Source: JAXGTD01 sp040775095
Lineage (GTDB): Bacteria > Pseudomonadota > Gammaproteobacteria > Chromatiales > Chromatiaceae
Direction of reading: 5' to 3'
Length of the DNA stretch: 20,370 nucleotides
Assembly: GCA_040775095.1 (NCBI GenBank)
Contig: JAXGTD010000076.1
Location: forward strand, 1-20,370
Position numbers and translations under genes: made by a program. The notes under the pieces were generated by a model, which was given only the letters and a program-made list of their open reading frames with translations, searched no databases and was not told the origin of the DNA. Numbering within the stretch: position 1 is the first letter of the stretch; each line of letters opens with the position of its first letter. Shown piece by piece: positions 9,022-16,334 of this stretch.

Positions 9022-9347
9022 CGCTCGTTGCTCGGGGTCGTGGCGCGCGGCTGGCTCAAACCTGTCAGATGGTAGCGGAAATGGCCAACGAAAGGCCGTC
9101 GCCACGGGCGCGAGCCACTCGTGGGTCAGACCACCCGCGGCACGGGACGGGCGAGCCGACCGACCGCGCGCACACCCTGGTGAGCGCAATCACGCCCTCC
9201 TGACGGGCCAGCAAACACCACTCGCGCGTCCGATGGCTCGATCCCGCGCGCCACCGGCCTGGACCCCCCAACACCGACCCGACCCCATCGGGGCGCTCCG
9301 AGCGCCCCCGACGCCAGTGCGCACCCGGGTCGTGAATCCGCACGGTT
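9022..9347. other. intergenic region (326 nt) with one GC-rich hairpin
   Basis: No convincing gene on either strand. It should hold the promoter of the minus-strand xpaC/telA unit, but I could not assign -35/-10 boxes with confidence. The only clear structure is the hairpin at 9290-9308. Confidence 0.5.
9290..9308 (-). terminator. perfect 8-bp hairpin, possible terminator of the 9348-10124 gene
   Basis: The arms GGGGCGCT (9290-9297) and AGCGCCCC (9301-9308) are perfectly complementary around a 3-nt loop. It lies about 40 nt past the stop of the minus-strand membrane protein gene. There is no T-tract after it on either strand, so it is at best an atypical intrinsic terminator or a transcript-stabilising hairpin. 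Confidence 0.4.
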
Positions 9348-10124
9348 TCACAGGGGCTCGTGCTGCTCCAGGCGAAACCCCAGCAGCTCGAGCACCAGCC
9401 CCGCGACCGCCCCCCCCAGCATCCCACCGAGAAACCCCTCCGGTACCGCGGCAAACACCTGATCGATCGTCTGCCTGGTCGCCAGGTCGACAGCGGCCGC
9501 GCTGGTCCCGCTCATCAGCCAGATACTCGCGCCAACCACGGCAGCAATCAGCGACGCGACAATCGGGGCCGCGAGCCCCGCGGGGAGCCACCGGGTGAAG
9601 GTCTGTACCATCCAGTGTTCATTGAGCTGAAACAGCGATCCCACCAGCGCGACGACCCCGGCCGCCATGGCGAAGGTGCTCACCGGATGGGGATAGATGG
9701 TCTGCGCGAGCACCAGGAGGGCTCCGGCGGCCAGACCGGCAAGCAGACCCGTCAGGGTTTCCGCCAGCGGGCGGGCATTGCCTGAGGCGACCCATGCGAA
9801 GAAACCACCGGCCAGGAACCCGAAGGCGGCGGCCGCGCTTGCGATGCCGGTGAGGTCGAGAGATTGGCCGGACAGGATCAGGTAACCGATCGACGCCAAC
9901 ACGCCGGCGGTGGCACCCACCATCGCCACGATCATCGTGCTGTAGAAGGCCACCGTCGTCACCGCCGACACGGTGGCACCAACCATCAGCGCCTTCCAGC
10001 CGGTCACGCCCACGAGCGCGAGAAGGTGGAACAGGGCAACGAACAGGGCACCGAACACGGCGCCAGCTAAACCCCAGACAAAGATCGTCAAGACGACCGC
10101 GGCCAAACGTTCACGCGACAGCAT
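9348..10124 (-). CDS. polytopic inner-membrane protein of unknown function
   Basis: 258 aa from the ATG at 10124, which is preceded by a very strong GGAGGGAGGAG ribosome-binding site; a longer frame to 10169 lacks one. The protein is dominated by Ala/Gly/Leu/Val-rich hydrophobic stretches. I count seven to eight likely membrane helices, from LAAVVLTIFVWGLAGAVFGA near the start to FLGGMLGGAVAGLVLELLGF near the end. Small-residue (GxxxG-like) packing is frequent. The C-terminus is short and polar (RLEQHEPL). No transporter signature or conserved catalytic residue is recognised. It is transcribed divergently from chaA across a 533-nt gap. Confidence 0.75.
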   Translation of the reverse strand: MLSRERLAAVVLTIFVWGLAGAVFGALFVALFHLLALVGVTGWKALMVGATVSAVTTVAFYSTMIVAMVGATAGVLASIGYLILSGQSLDLTGIASAAAAFGFLAGGFFAWVASGNARPLAETLTGLLAGLAAGALLVLAQTIYPHPVSTFAMAAGVVALVGSLFQLNEHWMVQTFTRWLPAGLAAPIVASLIAAVVGASIWLMSGTSAAAVDLATRQTIDQVFAAVPEGFLGGMLGGAVAGLVLELLGFRLEQHEPL

Positions 10125-10657
10125 GGCTCCTCCCTCCGATTCCCGGGTAGGCCGGGGCGTTGCAGGCACCCGGACGCGCCTCGCAACGGAGACTGACGCC
10201 AGAGCCGGCAGCCGCGGGGCCCTCTTGTTATATTGATCGCGCGGCCGCCATGATTGGGTGGCCCCAGATAGATTCTACTTCAAACCTGGCAGCCGCGATC
10301 GGCAACATCACACAACGGGTACGGATCAGCGCGGTGTTTCCGATGGTCGCGTGAACAGGCTTCCAATTGCCCTGGCCCGAGCAGGGGCCGCATCGGCGAG
10401 TGCGACCCAGGTATTCGCCGCCCGGTGCCGACGCTCGAGGAGGACGCTGACGGGAGAGCATCAGCTCGGCGGTAGCAATCCGGTTGCGGCGCGGTTAACC
10501 TTCGCCAACAGCGCACGACCCGTCGGCACGAGCTTCCTTCTGGCCCCGACGATCGAGCATCCAGGGCAGGCGGACTTGCATCGTCCCGCGCGATGCACGA
10601 TGCCTGCCGATCCCTTCCGGCCAGGCCGGCTGCCAACCGCCGGAGGAATGCACGCCG
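10125..10657. other. 533-nt divergent intergenic region
   Basis: It separates the minus-strand membrane protein gene from chaA and presumably carries promoters for both. An AT-rich island (TTGTTATATTGATC, about 10224-10237) is the best candidate for a -10 area in this GC-rich context. No -35 partner of good quality was found. Short frames here show no domain-like sequence. Confidence 0.4.
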
Positions 10658-11761
10658 ATGTCTCGACGCACATCGATTCTCGCCGAATATCCCCTACTGC
10701 CCATCGGCGCGACCGCGCTGCTCTTTCTGCTCTTCGGCGAGGACTGGCTCGGGAGTCTTGACGACAGGCTTTGGGCCGCGTCCATGTTTCTCTGGCTGTT
10801 CGCGACCATCATGTGGGCAGCGATCCGCGTCGTACACCATGCCGACTGCCTCGCCGAGCACCTGGGCGAGCCCTACGGAACATTGATCCTGACCGTTTCG
10901 GTGATCTCCATCGAGGTCATGATGATTGCCGCGCTGATGCTCCATGGCGCCGACAACCCGTCGCTCGCCCGCGACACGATGTTCTCCGTGATTATGATTG
11001 TGATGAACGGCATGGTCGGCGTCACATTGCTGCTCGGTGCGTTGCGCTATGGCGAGCAGACCTACAACCTGCAGGGCGCCAACGCCTATCTGGGTGTCAT
11101 CATGCCGTTGGCGGTGCTCTCCCTGGTCCTGCCCGGCTACACCGTCTCGACGCCGACGCCGACACTGACAAGCTTCCAGTCCGTTTTTCTGATTCTCATG
11201 TCGCTGGGGCTCTACGCGGTCTTTTTGCTGATCCAGACGGTGCGCCACCGCCCGTATTTCACCGTCGAGGAGGCATCGCAGGACGCCCCTGCCGCGCACC
11301 ATGCACGGGGATCCGTGGCCTTCCACGCGCTGTTCCTGCTGGCGTTCATGGTGCCCGTCGTGCTGCTGGCCAAAAAGCTCGCGATCCCGATGGACTATGG
11401 CATCGAGCAACTGGGCGCGCCGCCGGCATTGGGCGGATTCATCGTCGCCGCGCTGGTGCTGACCCCCGAGGCAATCGGCGCCATGGGTGCGGCACTGACC
11501 AATCGCCTCCAGCGCTCGGTCAACATCTTCCTCGGCTCGGTGCTCGCGACCATCGGGCTCACGGTTCCCGCGGTGCTGACCATCGGCCTGGTAACGGGCG
11601 AGAGCATCGAGCTCGGCCTGCAGAGCGCCGACCTGATCATGCTCCTGCTGACACTGGCGGTCTCGATGGTCACGTTCTCCAGCAGCCGTACCAATGTGCT
11701 GCAGGGCTCGGTGCACCTGCTGCTGTTCCTGGCCTACATCATGCTCATCTTTGCGCCCTGA
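10658..11761 (+). CDS. chaA: ChaA-type cation/proton antiporter (CaCA superfamily)
   Basis: 367 aa, nearly the length of E. coli ChaA (366 aa). The ATG at 10658 follows GGAGGA (10642-10647) at a workable distance. The two alpha-repeat regions of the CaCA superfamily are visible: HADCLAEHLGEPYGTLILT with SVISIE (about 61-86), and LTPEAIGAMGAALTNRLQRS with FLGSVLATIGLTVP (about 268-304). The C-terminus FSSSRTNVLQGSVHLLLFLA also matches the family, and about ten membrane helices are apparent. ChaA exports Ca2+, Na+ or K+ in exchange for protons at alkaline pH. The acidic loop of the E. coli protein is much reduced here (VEEASQDAPAAHHARGS, about 202-218), which might alter calcium handling (inference). 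Confidence 0.92.
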   Translation: MSRRTSILAEYPLLPIGATALLFLLFGEDWLGSLDDRLWAASMFLWLFATIMWAAIRVVHHADCLAEHLGEPYGTLILTVSVISIEVMMIAALMLHGADNPSLARDTMFSVIMIVMNGMVGVTLLLGALRYGEQTYNLQGANAYLGVIMPLAVLSLVLPGYTVSTPTPTLTSFQSVFLILMSLGLYAVFLLIQTVRHRPYFTVEEASQDAPAAHHARGSVAFHALFLLAFMVPVVLLAKKLAIPMDYGIEQLGAPPALGGFIVAALVLTPEAIGAMGAALTNRLQRSVNIFLGSVLATIGLTVPAVLTIGLVTGESIELGLQSADLIMLLLTLAVSMVTFSSSRTNVLQGSVHLLLFLAYIMLIFAP

Positions 11762-12004
11762 GAGTTGCTGATCATCCTGGAAAGAGCGGTTGGACGGTCC
11801 CCAGGGTGCGTTCCGCGTGGTGTGTGGCAAGGCACAACGAGGCGGGTCATGGGCGGATACAGGGGCCGCCGATCTTTCTGAGCAAGCGAGATTCGACTGC
11901 CAATCGCCGCTGACCAAAAGATCCTGGTCACGCCACCGGCGGGAGAATGCAGTGGCCCCCCTCCCTCGCGGAGCGCCGCGCAGGTCGCCCCGCTCTACTC
12001 GCGT

Positions 12005-12781
12005 CTACTCGATGATCCCCTTAGCCTTCAGGCTTGCCCGTGTCAGTGCTTGGCGCAAAGGGAGGTCTGCTTTGTCACGCATGTCGATGTTCATGGCGAA
12101 GATCCAGGTCGCGCCGGGCCTCTCGATGTAGCCGACATACCAGCCGATCTGCGGCGTGGACCGCGCGGCCCAGCCGGTCTTCGCGCGAACACTGTAGCCC
12201 TCGCCCTGCTCCATCAACATGACCTCACGCAGTCCGGCATAGGACGATGCCTTGTAGGGCAACGTTTGCAGAACCACCTGCCGCAAGAACGCGACCTGCT
12301 CCTCGGCACTGACCTTGAGGGAGCCGTCGAGCCAAAAGGCGGTGGCGTCGAACGGCTCCTGGAGCCTGCCGTAGCCCGCGCGGGCCAGGTGGACCCGATA
12401 GCGGTCGGCGCCGATCCGCCGGGCCAATTCCTGGTAGCACCAAACGCAGGAGACCGCGTACGCGCTCTTGATGCTGTGATCCTGGTTCCAGTCGGGCATA
12501 TCGTGAACGCGCCCGTCCCAGTGAATCACCTCGTCAAGCCCTGACAGGGCCCCCTCTTCCAGCGCGATCAGCGTGTTGAAGATCTTGAAGGTCGACGCCA
12601 CGGGAAACCGCCGCTCCGCCCTCGTCTCGTTGTGCACGTAGCGCTGGCTTCCATCGAGCGCAGCGATGACCATCGTGCCCTCGACACCGGCATCTGAGAA
12701 GAAGGAGGCGATCTCCGCGTCTTCGGCGTGGCCCCGCGTGACAAAAACAATCGCGAAGAATAGTGTGAGGATCTGTCGCAT
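12005..12781 (-). CDS. bla: class D (OXA-type) beta-lactamase
   Basis: 258 aa from the ATG at 12781. The N-terminus MRQILTLFFAIVFVTRGHA is a signal peptide with likely cleavage before EDAE, so the enzyme is periplasmic. Class D landmarks are present: the nucleophile motif STFK (63-66; the lysine is normally carboxylated), an SxV motif as SCV (111-113), the tryptophan in FWLDGSLKVSAEEQVAFL (about 149-166), and KTG (201-203) followed by WYVGYIE. The motif normally YGN reads YGR (137-139), an unusual replacement of a conserved Asn. The usual SAV/STV is SCV. All catalytic residues appear intact, so hydrolysis of penicillins is plausible, with spectrum unknown. No clear Shine-Dalgarno is seen. It lies downstream of murB on the same strand, separated by 355 nt. 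Confidence 0.93.
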   Translation of the reverse strand: MRQILTLFFAIVFVTRGHAEDAEIASFFSDAGVEGTMVIAALDGSQRYVHNETRAERRFPVASTFKIFNTLIALEEGALSGLDEVIHWDGRVHDMPDWNQDHSIKSAYAVSCVWCYQELARRIGADRYRVHLARAGYGRLQEPFDATAFWLDGSLKVSAEEQVAFLRQVVLQTLPYKASSYAGLREVMLMEQGEGYSVRAKTGWAARSTPQIGWYVGYIERPGATWIFAMNIDMRDKADLPLRQALTRASLKAKGIIE

Positions 12782-13136
12782 CAGTATTGAGGCATGGGTT
12801 GTAACGGAGGCGATTCGCGTCGAAACTCGGCCGGGGCTGAGAAGTACCCATCTCTGACCCTGGATTCCGGTATCCAAGCCGGAATAACGGGCACAGCGGT
12901 CATGTTCGTGGCCCGTCGTCCCGGCGGGAAGCCAGGACCCAGTGCCATGGACGTTGGGAGGCGGTCCAGCTGGGGGGGAATAGCGCTAATCACCGTGACG
13001 GACCACAGATGACACATACCGCCCCGGCCACGCGGCCCGATCGAGCCACGCGCCGGCAGCAAAGGATTGCGGAGTGAGTCGCACTCGATGACCCCGGATC
13101 TCGGACCCGACCCCTTTGCACCAGAGGCCCCGGGGT
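12782..13136. other. bla-murB intergenic region (355 nt)
   Basis: No gene is supported. A long minus-strand frame crossing it is the out-of-frame shadow of murB running on into spacer sequence. The region contains REP-like inverted repeats (12861-12939). The bla promoter should lie between these and 12781 but could not be assigned. Confidence 0.5.
12861..12939. repeat. REP-like palindromic repeat pair
   Basis: The first unit has arms ATTCCGG (12864-12870) and CCGGAAT (12879-12885) around an 8-nt spacer. About 30 nt later GTCGTCCCGGCGGGAAGCCAGG (within 12915-12937) resembles the same kind of element in the opposite sense (CCCG...CGGG core, then CCAGG). TGGATTCCGG...CCGGAATAACGGG sequences are typical of dispersed extragenic palindromes in gammaproteobacteria. 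Copy number cannot be seen from this window. Confidence 0.5.
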
Positions 13137-14159
13137 TCAAACGATCACCGGCTCGGGTTCCAGCCGCACACCGAACGCCTCGGCGACCTTCCCCTGTATC
13201 TCCCGCGCGAGCGCCAGGATCTCGGCCCCGGTCGCGCCGCCCCGGTTGACCAGTACCAGCGCCTGCTTCTCGTAGACCCCGGCGCGGCCCCGCGTGGCCC
13301 CCTTCATACCCACCGCCTCGATCAGCCACCCGGCGGCAAGCTTCACGCTCCCGTCCGGCCGCGGATAGCCAACCAGCGACGGGTGGCGCGCGATCAGCCT
13401 CTGATGTTCCTCGTCGGAGACCACTGGGTTCTTGAAGAAGCTGCCGGCGTTCCCGATGACCGCGGGGTCGGGCAGCTTGCGGCGCCGGATCGCCACCACG
13501 GCATCGAAGATCGCGCGCGCGTCCGGCCGCGCCGCGCCCCGCTCTTTCAGTTCCCGGGCCAGATCCGCGTAGCCCTCCACCGGCCGCCACGGCTTGGGCA
13601 GCGAGAGTGTCACCGAGAGGATCGTGCGGCGGCCGGCCAGGGCGTGCTTGAACAGGCTATCGCGATAGCCAAACTCGCATTCGGCGGCCGTCATGCGCAC
13701 AAGGCGCTGGGAGGCAAAATCCCACGCCGCCAGCGAGTCGAGCCGCTGGGCCAACTCCAGGCCATAAGCGCCGATGTTCTGGACGGGGGCGGCGCCGCAA
13801 CTGCCAGGAATGAGCGCCAGGTTCTCCAGGCCGGGACGCCCCATCGCCAGAAGCCGCTCGACGCTCGCGTGCCAGCTCTCACCCGCGCCGATCTCCACGT
13901 GCCAGGCGTCGCCCACGGCGCCCAGCTCCCGCAACCCCGGAACCTCCACCTTGATCACCAAGCCGTCGAAGTCTCGGGTGAGCAGCAGATTACTGCCGCC
14001 GCCAAGCACCAGCCGCGGCAGTCCAGCGAGCCGCGGATCGGCCGTCAGCGCGGCGAGATCGTCGGCGCCACGCACCCGGCAGAACCAGCGCGCCCGCGCC
14101 TCGACGCCGAAGCTGTTCAATCCTCGCAGGGGATAATGTTCGTGCAAACTCGCCAGCAT
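13137..14159 (-). CDS. murB: UDP-N-acetylenolpyruvoylglucosamine reductase MurB
   Basis: 340 aa from the ATG at 14159; a GTG at 14165 would add two residues. Catalyses the NADPH-dependent reduction of UDP-GlcNAc-enolpyruvate to UDP-MurNAc in the cytoplasm. It is a type I (E. coli-like) enzyme. The FAD-binding segment LVLGGGSNLLL (about 50-60), GAGESWHASV and LENLALIPGSCGAAPVQNIGAYG (about 111-133) are intact. Catalytic residues equivalent to E. coli Arg159, Ser229 and Glu325 appear as R166 (GYRDS), S240 (GNAGSFFKNP) and E334 (RLEPE). It starts 52 nt after the lipocalin gene on the same strand, so the two may be cotranscribed. No strong ribosome-binding site is visible. Confidence 0.96.
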   Translation of the reverse strand: MLASLHEHYPLRGLNSFGVEARARWFCRVRGADDLAALTADPRLAGLPRLVLGGGSNLLLTRDFDGLVIKVEVPGLRELGAVGDAWHVEIGAGESWHASVERLLAMGRPGLENLALIPGSCGAAPVQNIGAYGLELAQRLDSLAAWDFASQRLVRMTAAECEFGYRDSLFKHALAGRRTILSVTLSLPKPWRPVEGYADLARELKERGAARPDARAIFDAVVAIRRRKLPDPAVIGNAGSFFKNPVVSDEEHQRLIARHPSLVGYPRPDGSVKLAAGWLIEAVGMKGATRGRAGVYEKQALVLVNRGGATGAEILALAREIQGKVAEAFGVRLEPEPVIV

Positions 14160-14211
14160 CGGCACAACGGGTGTCGCTCGTTATTGGAAGGCGTGGGCCG
14201 CGCGGTCGCCG

Positions 14212-14754
14212 TCAAGGCGCCCGATCTCCAGGGAAAATCAACGCATCCGTGTCGAACCCGGCCGTCCTGGCCCTGGCCAACAGGTCCTCCAGCACGGCCG
14301 GGGGCAACTCCCGCTCGCGGGCCAGGACCCAAAGATACGCGTGGTCATAGCCCGCAACCAGGGCCCAGCGATAGTCCGGGTCCAGCGCGAAGACATGATA
14401 GCCACCGTAGAAGGGCCCAAAGAAGCTCACCTTGAGACTCCCGATCCCCGGGTCATCGAGAAAATAGGCCCGGCCCCGCGCGGACCTCCACTGCCCCGTC
14501 GCCGCATCATAGCCGCGGTTGAGCACCTCGACTCCCCCGTCCGGACGACGACTGTAACTGGCGCTGACATCGGCAAGGCCGCGCTCGAAGGAATGGTCGA
14601 GCCGGGCAATCTCGTGCCAGGCGCCCAGGTACCGATCCAGCTGAAAGCCGCTGACCGGGTGAACCCCCTCGGGTACGCCGGTGCAGCCGGCGGCCAGCAG
14701 CGACAGCAGCCACAGAGCGAACAGCTTGCGGCCCGGCGCGTGTCGAATCTGCAT
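14212..14754 (-). CDS. blc: outer-membrane lipoprotein Blc (bacterial lipocalin)
   Basis: 180 aa from the ATG at 14754; a GTG at 14799 gives a 15-residue extension that would place charged residues before the signal peptide. The signal peptide ends in a lipobox LLAAGC (Cys24), so the protein is lipidated. The first lipocalin motif is present as RYLGAWHEIARLDHSFERGL (GxW core). The Blc-like core FFGPFYGGYHVFALDPDYRW is followed by DHAYLWVLARE. Bacterial lipocalins bind fatty acids or lysophospholipids at the outer membrane. It is immediately upstream of murB on the same strand. Confidence 0.94.
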   Translation of the reverse strand: MQIRHAPGRKLFALWLLSLLAAGCTGVPEGVHPVSGFQLDRYLGAWHEIARLDHSFERGLADVSASYSRRPDGGVEVLNRGYDAATGQWRSARGRAYFLDDPGIGSLKVSFFGPFYGGYHVFALDPDYRWALVAGYDHAYLWVLARERELPPAVLEDLLARARTAGFDTDALIFPGDRAP

Positions 14755-15634
14755 AGGGGAAGGCCCGCGCAAGATGCTGATCAAACGCCTTTTTGACACT
14801 TGGTCAGCTCGGGAAACGACACGTGGGTTCAGACCCGGCCCTGAGGTATCCCCACGTATTCACAGCCGCCTCGGGGCGTTGTGTCGGTTGCCAAACGGCA
14901 CCTGCAAAGCCGGCACGGGACTGGATGGGAGCGGCAGACCTGCCCATGAGAAAGACTGTAACCCCTGTCATACGGACCGATAATTTGGGAATACCACAGG
15001 GTCCCTCCCCGGCCCCGACAGGAACCCCTATAAATCGGCGTTAAGCTCGATTCTGTCGCCCAAGTATACCGCCACCTCGGCCCCGGGGCGCAGGGTCCCG
15101 GCAGATCCGCCTCCGCGCCCGACCCTTTCCCCTCTGTCGCACGCCGCAGCGGTGTCACCTCCTCAGACGCCAGCACCACCGGGGCCCTTGGCGCCTTAGT
15201 TGCTCGCGCGGCCCCTATCCGTCCCCCCACAGGATCCTCCAGCACCCGCTTCTACAGAAACACCCTCGAATCCACGCCTGGATCGGTGACTCGGCCACCA
15301 CGGGAGCGTTATCGGCAAACCAAGCAACGATTTAAATGACTTCCGGTCCGCACCCAGCTCCCAGTCGCTCCCGCGACCGCGGGTTCCGCAAACCCCCAAA
15401 CCGCCCACGCCAGCCACAATGCCCCGTTCCGTGTGGATCGACTCGCGCCGCCGACGCGGCCCACGCGCACCGCGGCCGAGCCGGGGCAGCGCCAAGGCGC
15501 TGCAATTGAGGCAACCAGCGCAGCTTAAACTCAGCGGAAAACTGTCCTGGACATGGGGTCCACTTTAGATAGCTGCTTCGCGGCCAGGAACGATCCGGGA
15601 CCCAACAGCTAGAACCAAGAATAAGATCAACCCA
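14755..15634. other. about 880 nt without a recognisable gene
   Basis: Frames on both strands are Arg/Pro/Gly-rich and match no family I recognise. The left part should contain the blc promoter. The right part (about 15196-15570) has low-similarity minus-strand frames and a stretch around 15520-15570 that looks like the edge of a decayed mobile element. No terminal repeats or transposase motif can be demonstrated. GC falls toward the toxin-antitoxin genes, marking entry into an acquired region. Confidence 0.45.
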
Positions 15635-15663
15635 TTGCAAACTGCCAACTGTGGAACTACGAT
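15635..15663 (+). promoter_or_regulatory. candidate sigma-70 promoter of the toxin-antitoxin operon
   Basis: The -35 box TTGCAA (15635-15640) and -10 box TACGAT (15658-15663) are 17 nt apart, each matching four of six consensus bases. The -10 box lies inside the left arm of the inverted repeat at 15656-15678, so repressor binding there would block transcription. Confidence 0.55.
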
Positions 15664-15678
15664 GTAATACATCGTAGT
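15656..15678. promoter_or_regulatory. perfect 11-bp inverted repeat, likely antitoxin operator
   Basis: The arms ACTACGATGTA (15656-15666) and TACATCGTAGT (15668-15678) are perfect reverse complements around a single A. It ends 18 nt before the antitoxin ATG. Ribbon-helix-helix antitoxins bind such palindromes and repress their own operon, so this is the expected autoregulatory operator. Confidence 0.75.
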
Positions 15679-15696
15679 ATTTCTCGGTGGCTAGCT

Positions 15697-15963
15697 ATGA
15701 GCGTTACAAGCGTCAGGTTGCAGCCGGATGTTGAAGATCCGCTCGAAGAACTGTCGAAAAAGCTGGACAGAAGTAAAAACTATCTTATTAACCAGGCAAT
15801 TAGGGAATTTATCGCTCGGCAATCGATGGAGGAAAGTCGTTGGAAGGAAACGCTTCAAGCTTTGAGCTCTATTCAGTCGGGGAAAAGCATTCCCGAGGCA
15901 GGAGTTATTGCCTGGCTGGAGAGCTGGGGCACCGATGATGAATTAAGCCCACCGAATCCATGA
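15697..15963 (+). CDS. ribbon-helix-helix antitoxin (ParD/CopG-like)
   Basis: 88 aa. The ATG at 15697 is preceded by GGTGG (15686-15690). The N-terminus SVTSVRLQPDVEDPLEELSKKLDRSKNYLINQAIREFI is a typical RHH fold: a beta strand (TSVRLQ), helix 1, a turn with SKNYL, and helix 2. The C-terminal part (about 45-88) would wrap the toxin; it contains the ALSSIQSGKSIPEAGVIAWLESWG segment seen in many such antitoxins. Its stop overlaps the toxin start (ATGA at 15960-15963), giving translational coupling. Base composition is clearly more AT-rich than the flanking genes, suggesting horizontal acquisition. Confidence 0.9.
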   Translation: MSVTSVRLQPDVEDPLEELSKKLDRSKNYLINQAIREFIARQSMEESRWKETLQALSSIQSGKSIPEAGVIAWLESWGTDDELSPPNP

Positions 15964-16241
15964 GTGTTCGGTATTCGCTGGAAGCAGTCGACGATTTACG
16001 TCGTCTGCGAGGGTTCATTGAGGAAAAGAACCCTGCGGCAGCCCAACGAGCAGCGGCAACTATTCTCAATGGCATCAACCAACTCAAGGCTTTTCCATTG
16101 CTGGGCACTAAGGTCACGCAGGCTCCAAATCCAGAGTCTGTGCGCGACTTGGTGATCGGGAACTACCTCGCTCGCTATCTGGTACACGAAAAGAAAATCT
16201 ATGTGCTACGAATCTGGCATCAAAAAGAAGATCGATTCTAA
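15960..16241 (+). CDS. ParE/RelE-family toxin
   Basis: 93 aa. It begins within the antitoxin stop codon (ATGA overlap). The ParE/RelE pattern is clear: YSLEAVDDLRRLRGFIEEKNPAAAQRAA at the start, INQLKAFPLLGTKV in the middle, then VRDLVIGNYLARYLVHEKKIYVLRIWHQKEDRF. ParE members poison gyrase, while RelE members cleave mRNA at the ribosome; which applies cannot be told from sequence alone. The stop TAA (16239-16241) lies exactly at the start of an antisense group II intron 3' end, so the last base of the stop may come from the intron. The gene appears intact. Confidence 0.9.
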   Translation: MSVRYSLEAVDDLRRLRGFIEEKNPAAAQRAAATILNGINQLKAFPLLGTKVTQAPNPESVRDLVIGNYLARYLVHEKKIYVLRIWHQKEDRF

Positions 16242-16312
16242 TCGGGTAAGTGCGGTTCTCTAACCCGCCCTCCCCACACCACCTAGCATGCGGGTCCGCA
16301 CGAGGCGGTTCA
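16241..16312 (-). ncRNA. group II intron domain V/VI-like RNA, copy 1
   Basis: On the minus strand, 16309-16278 folds into a 7-bp stem, a 2-nt bulge on the 3' side only, a 6-bp stem and a GACC loop, which is the architecture of group II domain V. A weaker hairpin follows (GCGG...CCGC, about 16266-16249), in the place of domain VI. The end is ACCCGAT. Confidence 0.6.
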
Positions 16313-16334
16313 TGCGAAGGGAGCACACGACGGT

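Noticed and set aside
10694..11917. 407-aa minus-strand open frame opposite chaA
   Set aside because: Antisense to a clear ChaA homologue; Gln/His/Arg-rich low-complexity translation.
12781..13590. 269-aa minus-strand frame ending at the bla start
   Set aside because: Out-of-frame reading of murB continuing into the intergenic region; its TGATG contact with the bla start is probably coincidental.
13116..14435. 439-aa plus-strand open frame opposite murB and blc
   Set aside because: Shadow of two well-supported minus-strand genes; Arg/Pro/Gln-rich with no recognisable fold.
15332..15640. Possible transposase remnant on the minus strand (GQFSAEFKLRWLPQLQRLG...)
   Set aside because: No catalytic motif, no terminal repeats, and no family I can name; left as an unexplained gap.
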